From: Diphasiastrum complanatum
Lineage: Eukaryota > Streptophyta > Lycopodiopsida > Lycopodiales > Lycopodiaceae
Length of the DNA stretch: 64,000 nt
Reading direction: 5' to 3'
Assembly: GCA_029204225.1 (NCBI GenBank)
Contig: CM055097.1
Coordinates: 35,941,446-36,005,445 of the forward strand
In this document: one piece after another, positions 13,680-24,695 of the stretch
Layout of the letters: the number at the start of each line of letters is the position of its first letter
How positions within the stretch are numbered: the stretch's first letter is position 1
Translations under genes and position numbers: made by a program
Notes under the pieces: generated by a model
The model's database searches: none
Told to the model about the DNA's origin: nothing
What the model saw: only the letters and a program-made list of their open reading frames with translations

Positions 13680-16055
13680 CAGCATCAACAGAAGCTCGCT
13701 TTTCAAATACAGATGACATTCAATGTGGGAGTATAATAGGTTATGAAGATACTCCTAATGATCGTCATGGCTTGGAGAATGTTGAATTAAACATGGAAAC
13801 AATGATCAAACAAATCAATTAAGTGCTTGTAACATTATGACACTAGAGAGAGATGTGAATATAAGCCAAGGAACAAGCATACGAGGGCAACATGAAGATT
13901 CAAATGTGAATCCCATTGACAACAAAAACTTTCAGTGGATTTTTCAGTTGTTGGTTCTTCTACTGCTTTGATATTTCAGAGAGGAGAAATTTTACTTGAT
14001 CATCCAAGTAATTCCACACTTCAACGTGATTATGCTCTACATTATTTGAGTAGAAAGATAAAAGACACTTTGAATATTGGTTTTGGTAAATCTAGAATTG
14101 GTATTTGTTATGAATACAAACCACCTCGTAAAAAGAAAAATACATTGACAATATGCATATATGAAAACCAACATTGAAATTCAACAAATATTAGATGAAA
14201 TGGATTTTGTATCAATTAATGAGTTTGGAACTTTTATAGAATAACTCGTGTATCTATTTGATTATAGAGCTCTCCTTAAAGAAAGAATACTTTTGAAGTT
14301 GAATATTCAAATGTATATAGATGGTTACCATTCAATTTCTATTTTAATTCTTGAATTTAACTTGTTTTTTTGTATAGAAGATCAATATACACAAATGGCT
14401 ATTAATTTTCCTGGTCACGTTAGTGTGAAGAATTGCCAAAAATTGGCAAATCTAGGTTGATCAAAAACCATGTAGAACTTTGTAAATATTGTGTATAATT
14501 GGGTTCCACACATGGAAGCCCAAGATGCCACATGGCAACCCACTCCTAATGTAGGTTAGGTCAAGTCAAGAGAGTTGGTCATGTCTATTTGGTGGTCATC
14601 CCTACTTTATAGGACCTACACCTAAGTTTAAGATGAAAATTTGACCAACTAGCTACCTACCAAGCATAACTCTAGGATATAGGCTAGGGTTTCATTTTAG
14701 GGCAAGAAGAGTGAGTTAACTTCCTTATTACATGCTGGAAATTCACCTAACTTCAAGAAGGAAGTCAAATTTGCTATGTATTCCAAGCTCCCATAGTGAG
14801 AAGAGAGAATTTTTTTGGAAGCTCATTGGGAATCTCAAGCTAGTTCACTATGTACATTGAGTTTTTGTGATCCAAATGCAACCAAATCAAATTCTACTTG
14901 TTTCTCATGTTGAAGGCCGTACTACATCCTGTAGTACACATGTGTGGGCTTGGATTTCAATGTTGATCAATGCTTTTGATTGTTAATGCTTGTTGTTTGT
15001 CAAATTACCAATCTAGATCAACTTTTTTGTGTCTAGTTTTCTGATAGATTGTTAAACAAGCATCCAATCACTCTTGTGGATCTTTTGTAGATCCATTTAT
15101 GGTCATAAAGTACAGTACTTTCACAATTAGCAACATCATCAAAATTGTGCTATATTTTAGTTCTAGTTGTATTAATTTGAAACATGATTGTATTGCAGGA
15201 ATGGGACTATCATTTTGTTATCGCCCAATCAAATTCATAATACTTAATTCAAATGGATTACTTTTGAAGAAATGGCAAGAAAAGTCAAGTTGTAAAGGTG
15301 TGTACACCATGCACAGAAGTAAGGCCATTCAATTGAGAAAAGGAGCAACACGTTTTTTGAATAGTTTGTTTCAAAATTTCAAAGTTGGAATTTGGAGTGC
15401 AATGCCAATGCATACTATTGAAAAATGTGTAGAATTTTTGAATGCAATTGGAAAGCAACGATATATGTTTCATATTATTTGGGATCAAACAAGATGCTAC
15501 AGTGAGGCACAATATAGAATGCTAGGCAAATGACAAATTTGAGCTTTATTCAAGCCATTAAGCTATCTTTGGAACACATGTGAAATGCTATCAAGTAATA
15601 CTCTATTAATTGATGATGCTCCTTACAAAGCTTGTATGAATCCACTTGGCAACAAAATATTTCTCGACCCTTTCCACGACTCTCCTGAAGATGACTTTTT
15701 GAATACGGTTCTTTTGTCATATTTGCTTTGTGTCAAGGGTGTTTCAAATGTACCGTATTACGTTGAAAGAAATCGATTGGGACAAGGACCATTGAAAGAC
15801 CATCATAGCTATAAAAATTTGATTCAGCATAGTTGTTCTTTGTTTCCACCTTACAAGTTAGCAATTGCTTGTTTGAACACATCCACGTCAAGAAGCGGTT
15901 TTCCAAAAGATACACCATCTAGAATGGAAAAATATGTTGATCAAATAGACTCCGTGAATGGTCAAAAAAAATATTTGTTACATGAGTATAATAACAGGAA
16001 AGGAAAGAGTAGAGGAGATGTTTTGATGACTTTCACTCTTTTGGATTTGTTTTAA
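13680..16055 (+). pseudogene. FCP1/NIF-type phosphatase-like gene, broken
   Basis: The strongest part is 15200-16055. After a possible intron end (TTGTATTGCAG at 15188-15198) the frame reads FIILNSNGLLLKK, where FCP1/NIF (HAD) phosphatase-like proteins have an Asp-containing ILDxNG-type motif I. VYTMHRSKAIQLRKGATRFL and FKVGIWSAMPMHTIEKC follow, matching the usual 'RPGAREFL...VGVWSSM...N' block, then IIWDQTRCYSE. After a stop at 15531-15533 the next frame has FKPLSYLW and NTLLIDDAPYKACMNP, the motif IV region with its Asp pair. Upstream coding-like exons may lie at 13682-13800, 13935-14177 and 14180-14460, separated by stops. The motif I Asp is Asn and the frame is broken, so activity is unlikely. 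Family members dephosphorylate Ser/Thr, classically on the RNA polymerase II tail; that role is not implied here. A captured copy in a transposon is possible. Confidence 0.6.
14462..15090 (+). repeat. Possible LTR-like insertion within the FCP1-like gene
   Basis: This stretch separates coding-like sequence ending at 14460 from the phosphatase-like part. It contains CTTTATAGG (about 14604-14612, TATA-like) and GGCCGTACTACATCC followed by ACACATGTGTG (about 14936-14946), which resembles GGCCGTACTTTCACACGTGTG at 362-380. It could instead be an intron; no exact termini or target duplication were found. Confidence 0.35.
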
Positions 16056-16574
16056 ACAAACATTCAAACTTGAGTGAGCAAGATATGAGATTGTTTTTAA
16101 ATGCTTTAATTCAAAAGTTTTGTGGTTTTGACTTGGTTTGAGTAGTTAATAGCGTGATCAGTAATGGTGGAAACTTGGTCAATTGGCTTTGAGTGTGCTC
16201 CCTTAGAAGCGTTTGATATAATAAAACTCGTTGTTTGTGGCTATTGTACTTGCCTTGTGTGGTGCTTATTAAAATTTTTAAAAAAAATACTTTGATATAT
16301 GAGACTATATTTTATGATTACAATCAGGCAATTTTATTATTGGCATGCACATGCACGCATGCACACACTATGCACAAGTTCTCTTTAAAGGTATGGAATG
16401 ACATTAAGTATTGGGTGTGGCCTTTGGACTTACATGCAACTAGTTGCTAGTGCATGAAAACTGATAAGATTTATTAAGTACACATAATATAAGTGAAGAT
16501 AATAATAATAGGCTTATATAATATATAATATGTATTATACATATGTGTTCCTTCGAGTCACTTAAATAGTATAA

Positions 16575-16995
16575 ATAATTTGATATTCATGTTTGAATAT
16601 ATTCTACAAAATACAAATAAGCATACAAAAATGATAGGTTGCCAATCATATTAAGTAGAACTTAGTACATTTTGAATGCAAATATTACTAAAAAAATAAT
16701 TTGATATTCATGTTTGAATATGTTTTGCAAAATGAAAATCCAAATACTTTATTTGCGGATATTGACTAAGCAGTGCTAAGCACACAAATTGATCGGTTGC
16801 CAATTATATTAATTCATCTTACTACGCCTTGAATGTGAATATGAATGAACATGTAAATTGATGTTCGTGTTTTGCAAAATACAAATACATAACTTTGTTT
16901 GCAACTATTGACTAGCATACAAAATGGCCAATTGCCAATCATATTAAGTGAAATGTTTTAAACTATGGATGCAAATATGTATGATGTAATTTAAT
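16575..16995. repeat. Three diverged ~120-160 bp tandem copies
   Basis: Three degenerate copies start near 16575, 16699 and 16857. Each carries TTGATATTCATGTTTGAATA or a variant, then CAAAATACAAATA-like sequence, GCATACAAA, and GGTTGCCAATCATATTAA or a variant. The array lies between the FCP1-like and Ulp1-like pseudogenes, a position where the subterminal repeats of a DNA transposon would be plausible. Confidence 0.7.
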
Positions 16996-17214
16996 GTCAT
17001 TGAGATTTAGTTTCAATTGAATTTTGGTTTCAATACAAATTCAATCAAAAAAGGCTCCCAAGACAATTAAATCCAAATATGCATACAAATAAGTAAGTGC
17101 TATCATTCATATATTCACATGTTAATTGAGACATTACATTTCAATGCCACTTAACTGACTTTGGGTTAGCATATGCAGCCCATATTTCACATTTGTGCCT
17201 GCATTATAGTACCC

Positions 17215-18258
17215 TAATGTCAGGGGAATTGGAACTACTGGAAAAAAGGAAGACTGCACTTGCAGCTCCACAGCAAGTGGATATTACCAACATCGATTGT
17301 TGATATCACAAGAGATGTAGGGACGAGTCAAGTTCTATAGGACTCTTTGCCTGCCGCTTCTGATGTTGTTGCAGACACCGACATGGCAGATGGAAAGAAC
17401 ATTGATGACGACAACCAGGACGCTACTAACTTCATAATTGAGTAGGTCCAAGATGAAGCCATTGAAGCCTTTGATGTCGAGATGGATATCACCACCGCTG
17501 CTGCTACAGATAATGAAGGTACACTTGATCAAGCAGAAACAGAGCAGAAGGACCAGACTCCGGAACCAGATACACCTAACTGGTTGGCGGATGTAAACCT
17601 TGAGATAAAATAGATGATCTTATATCTGCAAAATACTGATGCTGTTCAAAGGGGGTATGAGTTGAAGATAGCCAAAATGCAAGGGCTAAATGATGACATG
17701 AAAAAACATAGGAGTTCTCAATGTCAAAAAGACCCTTTAAGGGTAAGTAAATATTCTAACAGATGTTCTCCATTCAGTGGACTGGCAGATCGTTAGTTTG
17801 GAGGTAAATTCTGTCTTTCTTAACAGCATTTTGAAATCAGTATTCTAATGTATTTGTTTCATTCTAATTCATTCTGTTTCATAATTGATTTCTTGTGTGC
17901 TGAATTTTTTTGCAGTCACCCCAGCAAAATGATTCATTCAGCTGTGCGTGATACACATTTTATAATGCAAAGTTATTTTTTGAGTGGTTCAACCTTCAAG
18001 AAGATGTTGATATTTCTAAGGTAATTAATTCTGTTTATTCTTATTTTTGGAATCATGATTAGTTTCCTATTTTGTTGATGTTTTTAGCCATTACTAATAC
18101 ATGAATGTCCTATCTTGTAGTTTACACTTCCTGAGTACACACCAAGCCAGGTGTACAGACAAGAAATTATCTTGAGCATACAAGCTAGGGCAAGGCTTCA
18201 GCCTCCCATTGTTGATAATGGTGCAAAGGATGATGTAATTATACTAAATAAAGATTAG
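17215..18258 (+). pseudogene. Ulp1-type (C48) cysteine protease-like gene fragment
   Basis: A spliced, decayed gene. An acidic stretch at 17338-17613 reads in one frame with a single internal stop (ADTDMADGKNIDDDNQ...). Splice-like borders follow: donor GTAAGT at 17743, acceptor TTTTTTTGCAG ending 17915, donor GTAATT at 18021, acceptor TATCTTGTAG ending 18120. Exon 17916-18020 reads SPQQNDSFSCA, then a stop at 17949-17951, then YTFYNAKLFFEWF. PQQxNxxxCG(V) is the active-site Cys block of Ulp1 proteases, which cleave SUMO-like conjugates. The last exon ends at 18256-18258. The stop right after the catalytic Cys and the absence of a clear His/Asp region make it inactive. Ulp1 domains are often captured by plant transposons. 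Confidence 0.55.
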
Positions 18259-18582
18259 AACAATGCAGATAGCATAGAACATAAATAGATTGCACATGTA
18301 TAGAATTCATAGAAAAGTATACATTGATATATCAAATGCTGCTCCATTTTATGAATTTGGGAGCACAAAATACATGTACTGATGCCCAACTTGGGCTTTC
18401 ATTTATTGAATGAAAGAGTCTATACACAGATTTTTACTAAACTTTATTTGAAGCTATTGTTCTCCCACAATGGTGATTGTTGTAGGTAGATCTTTGCAGC
18501 ATGTTATCAGCTCCTGTCTTTTTCACATCTGTGACATGACAAATATTAGTGAATGTGCAATTGAAAATGATGCCATTTTCAA

Positions 18583-19820
18583 TTATTTTGTTCTATTTTG
18601 AAATGGCAATAAACATAAAGTACTTATGAGTCTTCCGTTGATGATAAATCTGAAATATGTTGGTAGATTGGTTTGTAATAGCATGGGCTCTGTTCTGATA
18701 AAATCAAGCTTCCAATGCTCTTCCACCTCAACCATAGTCAAATATTCCTCATTGTAGATAATGCTTATCTCCATTCGGTTTGTGTGAACATATAGTTCAA
18801 AGTCTTGATCCAGTGGTAGCCATGTACCTTCAATTTTCTTGTATCTCTGATAGCTAAATGTGAGACCGAGCATTTGCTTTTCGATATGATAACGAAAGAT
18901 CATTGAAGACTTTTTCATGCATTCTATGTCATTATTTGTTTTACTATTCCAGCCTTGATCCATGAGATCTGACAAAGTCTCATATGATAAATCCTTGCAA
19001 ACAAATAAAGGTGGTGTCCTACGAACACTAGCACTCGAGAAAAAATCAACAAATATATGTAATGAGATAAACCAGCTTAGGTGAACAATTTTCGAGCCAG
19101 TGCTTATCTTCGTAGCATTTCTAATATCAACGAGTAGCTTGCATCTCAAGGATTCAAAAACAATACTGTCAGGAGTAGGCCACTCATCACTTTGAAAACT
19201 AGGCAATGGAATTGCTTCGAGCTTGCCAAACCCTCCATCTGTATGTGGCGTATATAAAGATTCATAAAAATTGATATCACAATATGCAAGTTCCTTTGGA
19301 CTTCTTCCTCTGTATTGCAGCTTTCCAACATCAGAGTGAATCACGTCCAATATTCCTACAAGTGATTGTGCTGGCTCCCATTCACTTATGCATGATGGAC
19401 ATAAATCTGAAAGAAAAAAACAATGTTGAAGTATTTAAATCATAAACGGAAGACCATTAATAAAGAAAATCACCTATGATTGTTGTAGAGTGCATATGTT
19501 TTGATATACTTACAATTATATTTTCGATGATCATGAGGATTGATATCATGTACTTTGATTTCTGAATGCATATATACACATACTAAAACTTCTGATATCG
19601 ATTGACCTCCCGGGGTAGTCTTAAACTCCAAAATTTTTGCTTTCCAATAAGATTTGTATGTCATTTTTGCTCTTTTCTTTTGTTGAAAATTGCCCTTTGA
19701 TGATGGATGCAGCAATACCCATGAATTCTTCGTATATTTTGTTGGCTTCCAGTTATCAGCTTCATCTTTCTCATTGTAAAGAATCACAGACTCGACTATA
19801 GATCTGGGTCTTCTTGCCAT
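18583..19820 (-). CDS. Two-exon open gene, unknown family (possible BAH-like N-terminus)
   Basis: Exon 1 is 19820-19514, from ATG in a good context (GCAATGGC), reading MARRPRSIVESVILYNEKD... The intron is 19513-19407, with donor GTAAGT and acceptor TTTCAG. Exon 2 is 19406-18583. The intron falls in phase 1 and joining keeps the frame, giving about 376 aa without a stop. Residues ~30-85 contain NSWVLLHPSS and YWKAKILEFK followed by VLVCVYMHSEIK, which weakly recalls the BAH fold ('V.V...yWvAkI..I...'); this is inference, not recognition. Exon 2 opens with a CPSC pair and later has GTWLPLDQDFELYVH. The frame is open upstream to 20012, so a longer N-terminus is possible. It is convergent with the Ulp1-like fragment, 324 bp apart. 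Among so much decay an open spliced frame is unusual. It may be a host gene or the second gene of a transposon. Confidence 0.55.
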
Positions 19821-20199
19821 TGCTATTTTCAAAGCTTGGGCGCCAAAAATCTCTCTGATATGATACTTAATTTCAATTTTTTGAATCACATTTAATCTAA
19901 TGTGAATGCCAACATAGTCACAGTTACTGTGTATACCATATGTTATGTAACTGTACATATTGCATTTTATGTAACTAGTATAGTTAGCAAATTTCATTAT
20001 ACTAATCAACATAGTTAAGTAGATTTAAGTTGAGGTATTGACGTCGGGCAGATTAGCACTTGTCGGGCAGAAAGTAGAAACCAATGGGATAAGTCCATGC
20101 TGCTCGAACACAAATTTCAAAGTTTTCTATATTGTATTTTTATTTCTCAGTTAATTTGAACTACGTTACGTAGATTTCAAATCCGTGCAATTGATTGGG

Positions 20200-20274
20200 C
20201 CTCGTGACGGTCGAAACTAAAGAAAAAAAAAGTATCTTTACAAAGGGTCTTTTTTATTTTGGAACTCCTCTAAT
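20200..20274. repeat. Single MITE end
   Basis: AAAGGGTCTTTTTTATTTTGGAACTCCTCTAATG-like sequence (20241-20274) matches the right end of the complete MITE at 29747-30112 (AAAGGGTC, TTTTGG, AACTCCTCTAATG). No left partner was found nearby on the upstream side. It abuts a coiled-coil ORF that begins right after it. Confidence 0.55.
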
Positions 20275-21014
20275 GAAGATGACCAAACTCTTGGCTCAGC
20301 TCAACACTATGGAGCAGAGTAACAAGAAGTTTGAAGTCACATTGAGGAAATCCAATGACTATTCCTTGTCTCTTCAATCCAAATTAGACAAGAGAAATGA
20401 TGAGGTATCTGTTGCAAAGAAGCAAATTGCTTCATTCAATTCAGAGCACATTGCTCTTAATAATAAGGTAGACTTCTACCAAAAGAAGACAGAAGATCTA
20501 CAACAACACTGGACTCTGAAAAGCTGGCAAAGATAAGTGCTGAAAACTCATTGCAATGTTATTCTGACGCTGGCACAATCAAAGTCGATGCAGCCAAGTG
20601 GAAGCAGGTCCAATCAACGTTGCAGGACACATTTAAAAGTGAGCTCCTTCAACCTTTGTACAAGGAAAAGACAAATTTGAAGAGGAGTTCATTGATTTGA
20701 AAGAACTATCAGAGGTTGGGTGTTCTGGTGTGAATTCACATGAGGAACACACTCAGGCCTTGAAGAATATTGAGAACCTAATGGTAGGGGTCTTGACCTA
20801 TCGCAAGGGAAAACAGGCAGGTTCAGGTAACCTCGACAGTTCCAAAGTTTGTTGTTGCTCAGGTGTGGAAGTCCATGAGGAGTTTCGCAACATGGTAGCT
20901 GAGAATGACAATAGACTAAAGAGAGAACTCGAGTCGCTACAAACCCAGATCAAAGATGCCATCTATGCGAAGGAGCTTGAAGTAGAATTTAGAACTTTAA
21001 AGTTTCTTAATTAA
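20272..21014 (+). pseudogene. Coiled-coil ORF, frameshifted
   Basis: Three consecutive frames read as one heptad-rich protein. MTKLLAQLNTMEQSNKK through DFYQKKTEDLQ ends near 20505; a shift gives LDSEKLAKISAENSLQ and AAKWKQVQSTLQDTF (20508-20695); another shift gives FIDLKELSEVGCSG to LESLQTQIKDAIYAKELEVE, ending at 21014. The long Lys/Glu/Leu/Gln pattern predicts a coiled coil of about 230 residues. No catalytic motif is visible. The left end coincides with the MITE end at 20274, so the N-terminus is probably missing. It could be a retroelement gag-like protein or a host fragment. Confidence 0.45.
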
Positions 21015-21574
21015 GGAAAAGTTAAGACATAATATTTCTAATCTTAAGTTTCCTAAGTCTAAGTTCTAAATCTAAGTTTAAGCTATTTTATTATTTTTTA
21101 AGCTTCTAATCATGGGCTTACAAACACATGCCATGGTAGAAGTTTATTACTAGACACTCGTACATGGGCTTACAAAACACATGCCACGGAGTTTTATTTC
21201 TCTCTTTTTTATTTTTTCTATGTTAGCACAAATGCTAATATTATCCCCCTCCTTATTGGATTGGTAGACCACACCAATCGAAGTCTTTTCTTCTTGGATC
21301 TTCTGTGCTTCTTGGAAGTGAGACTGTTGCTGTCGGGAGTGGTAGATTGTGGTGCCGATGCCCTCCATCATTTGCCACAAAACCACGGGAATCAATCATA
21401 ATTGCCACAGCAACTCTAAGACTCGTACCTCCGCTTCCAATGATCACAACCACAACTTTTCATAACCTGAAAGTTTATGGGTAATGTCACTGATGTTTAC
21501 TAGGAATGTAAAACCTCACATAGGAGATTTTTTTCTCATCTTCCTTGACAAAAAAAACCTTGATCTTGCATAGT
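21015..21574. other. No gene; short duplication
   Basis: AT-rich sequence without a convincing gene. ATGGGCTTACAAA-type sequence followed by ACACATGCCA occurs twice (about 21113-21133 and 21165-21186). The short minus-strand ORFs at 21150-21395 and 21253-21453 share no recognisable motif. Confidence 0.4.
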
Positions 21575-21867
21575 TTAAGGATGCGAGACGTGTCCACGTC
21601 CACAGAGAGGATAGATCTGTTGCTTGATTGCAGTCGAGCAGGCTACTGAACGCGCTATTCGACTAGTGTAGAGCATCCATAGCTCGCTAGATTTTCTTTG
21701 GTTGAAACTATGAACGTAGCTGTTGTCTAAGCACGTTCGTAGTTTGTTCAGGAAGGGCATTGGTTTGTAATAATGGAGCATACCTTGTAGAAAATTGTGG
21801 GTTTTCCATAGCTCCACCATATCAACGTGCAGGGATGACGTGAGTGCAGCGTGATAGTAAAGCCTTG

Positions 21868-24690
21868 CTACGCTGATGTGGTCTTCTTGTGTTTGCAGTG
21901 GTTATTGATATAAAGGGCTATTGGGGATAGCCCTCGATCCCAAAAACCCTTAAGTTCTGCCAGAAATGCTACCAGGCCGCAATTGTTTGAAAAATATCTG
22001 ATGTTGCGATCAAGGTTGCCATGGTGCTTCTGGTAGAATACACGGTAGTAGGTGACCATGTCTTCGGCTAAGTTGCCAGTATCGATGCCTGTGAGCTTGG
22101 GCCAAAATATCCTATTCTTGACCTTGGTGACAGGAAATGGTTCTTGCCTCGCTACTGGATAGTAATAAGGATTTGTGCGTGCCATCGAGGTCTTGCTTTG
22201 TAGGAAGAGCTGATGGCGCCACAGAGTTTGTGGATGCAAGAGTTTGACTGTTTCTTTATGTGTTTGACACTGGTCCAAATATGGCAATATGTAGCTGTCT
22301 TGCTCCTTTGTCATTGGATATTTCTTGGCAAACTCTTGAGAGACGTGCAACTCCTTGCTTGGTTCTATGGGCATGATTCTGTGCCGGATGGTTGGAGCTT
22401 CAAAGGCAATTTCATGCTAAATTTGGGAATCAAGTTTAGAAGAGAGGGGAGGAGAAAAGTTATCTTCAGCAATTCTTTGTGATTCAGGAGAAAATTGGCA
22501 TTGAATAAATGGGGGGTTAGTGGTGTCGAGAGGGTTAGAAGCGGTGGAAGAAAAAAGATAATGTTGGGAGCTAGTATTACCAGAGCCTGATGGATTGGTT
22601 GGTGCTTGAGCTCCTTGCCCCAAGGGTTGACCTTGAAAGGAGGAGCCTTGAGTAGCAGGAGGAGGCTGCTGGAATACTGCTCCATCTCCACCATATGATC
22701 CATCAAAGTGGTGCCCAGAATCATGGAACTGGGCGTGCTCTGCATGAACAGATGACCTTGACTAGGTAGCTGTCTTTACGCATTATTCAGGGTGGCAATG
22801 TGCTGGTTTAGGGCCTCGATGGAAGCAATGTAGGATTGTCATAATTTTGTGTGCTACTCCGTCATCAAGTTGGAAGAGCATCCAATTGAAAGTAGTAGTA
22901 GGACTAATGATCAATCTTATTGTAACTAGCTTAGCATGGATCAATGGTCCAATAGGATTAAGAGGTGACAAAGTGTGGTCCAATCATAGTAAGCATAGTG
23001 GTAGCTCGTGGACCTACTAGTATCATTGTACTCCTCATTTTGGATCTAATTGATTTGGTGATTATATGGATTTCTAGCTTTCTCTCTCTACTCGAGGAGA
23101 GCAGCTTGTTTTTACTTAGAATAATTTTTTAATACTTCCCACACGTGTGAGTGAGAGTTGGAAGTGATTGAATGCATGTAGTAGTGTGTTTTTGCCAAAG
23201 GATCTAAGATTGATCTTGAATCTCAATCTAATCTTAATCTTGGTGCATCTACACACCTTAGGAGATCACAAGTACATGTTGTGGACAATTCACACGTGTG
23301 AATTCAACACTTTCAACTTTTGGGCCAGAGTTTTATAAGCTACCACTGGAATGGGAGTTCCCTCAGGATAGCTGGTGGTGCAAAGTCGTTGAAGTCCACC
23401 AATTTCAAGTATTCCTTCATAGCGGAACGTGCGGCTTGTGCATCTGCTACGACCTCATCCCTTTCTACTTTGATGTTATCGATGGTATTTTGCATGTTGG
23501 ATACCTTCAGTTGGAGCTGGTTCTAGAGGTGGATGAGCATCTGCTGCTGTTGTTGATTATAAGTAGTGAGATTTTGGATTTGTTACTGCTGTTGCTTGTT
23601 TTCCACTTCCAACCTTGCCTTTTCTTTCTGAAGGTCCGCCATAGTGCCATCGTCAAATTGCCGCATGGTATATTGTCCCCCTAGGGTGTCGAATAGATTA
23701 TATTGGAGCTCATTTACCAACCATCCGCTTTTTGGGCTGCAAGGGGTAACTGCTTCCAAGGGCCAATGTTAGGGAGAGTGCATGTAGAGTTAGGATATGA
23801 CATTGGGTTAAAGGGTAGAAAATCATGAACATGGGTAGATGGAGATGAATGAAAGACAAGTGGAGGTGATTGAGGGATGATATGTGAAAGAGGTGGGGAC
23901 AAACTGCGTGGCGAAGATGTGTGGAGTGGGTTAGTAGTGACGGTGGTTGCTGGAATTTCTGTTAGTAATTGTAAGGAGAAATCATCTACATGGACTGTAG
24001 AGTCAAGTAGGATGGATATTTGTACAGGTGAGGGCTTTTGTGGAAGTGTGGAATCGAAGCCTGTGTTGAGAGTGAGTGACGGTGTGGAGGTAGTAGTAAA
24101 TGGTGGAGGTGGTGGTGGAAGTGTGAGAGCAAGTGAGGGAGTTGGGGTTGTGGAAGGTGCCGGTGTGGACAGAACCACGTCCATAGGATCAGAACCAGAA
24201 GTGCCTGCCTCAACTAAGCTACCTGCTGCTGCCGCTACTACTTGTCTACGTTGTTGGGTCTGGTGGAGTAAGGCCTCCTACTGCGCTAGGACCTCCTTCG
24301 GGACCTGATTCAGCATACTCAGTTCCAATGTCATTGGATAAAATGTCATGAGGTACATCATCTTCCGTACTGATCACCTTCCCTTTCTGCTTCTTATTTG
24401 GTGGTGCTGGTGAAACTAGTTCTGCTATCGGTTGGGGGGTGGCTCTCTTCTTAGTACTTTGATAGATATCATCAAGATCTTTGATGACAACAGCCACCTG
24501 AGACCCCAACTGTTTGGTCACCAACATGTGGAGGAGATATCCACACTTGGTAGGTTTCTTGGCTTTCAAGGCCCCGCACAGCTTTTCTGCTACCTTCCTT
24601 GCTATGTATCCACCATGAAACTCCACAAATGAGCCTCCATCTCCATCTTGCCACAAGATGCCATCATCACTTGATGACTTGATCATGAAT
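21868..24690 (-). pseudogene. Decayed Q/P-rich ORF set, interrupted by an LTR-like insertion
   Basis: Reading right to left on the minus strand: 24686-24246 (GILWQDGDGGSFVEFHGG, KKPTKCGYLLHMLVTKQL, then a KKQKGK basic patch); 24184-23714 (proline/threonine-rich); 23690-23310 (MADLQKEKARLEVENKQQQ with stops, a Gln-rich coiled coil); a gap filled by the LTR-like block; 22745-22380 (Gln/Ser/Pro-rich); and 22374-21868 (MPIEPSKELHVSQEFAKKYP... to KHKKTTSA). The pieces look like one long protein, disordered in the middle with a C-terminal folded part, broken by frameshifts. I do not recognise the family. A gag-like ORF of an unclassified LTR element is the simplest guess, given its copia integrase neighbour on the same strand. 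Confidence 0.4.
22790..23309 (+). repeat. LTR-like block with two CACACGTGTG palindromes
   Basis: CACACGTGTG occurs at 23140-23149 and 23291-23300, and the block ends ...GAATTCAACA at 23309. The same arrangement (palindrome, ~155 bp, palindrome variant, ATTCAACA) is seen at 37131-37144 plus 43226-43390, where a primer site follows. Here no primer site follows and the flanking Q-rich ORF continues on both sides, so this is likely a solo LTR. The start is not sharply defined. Confidence 0.55.
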
Positions 24691-24695
24691 GAGTG

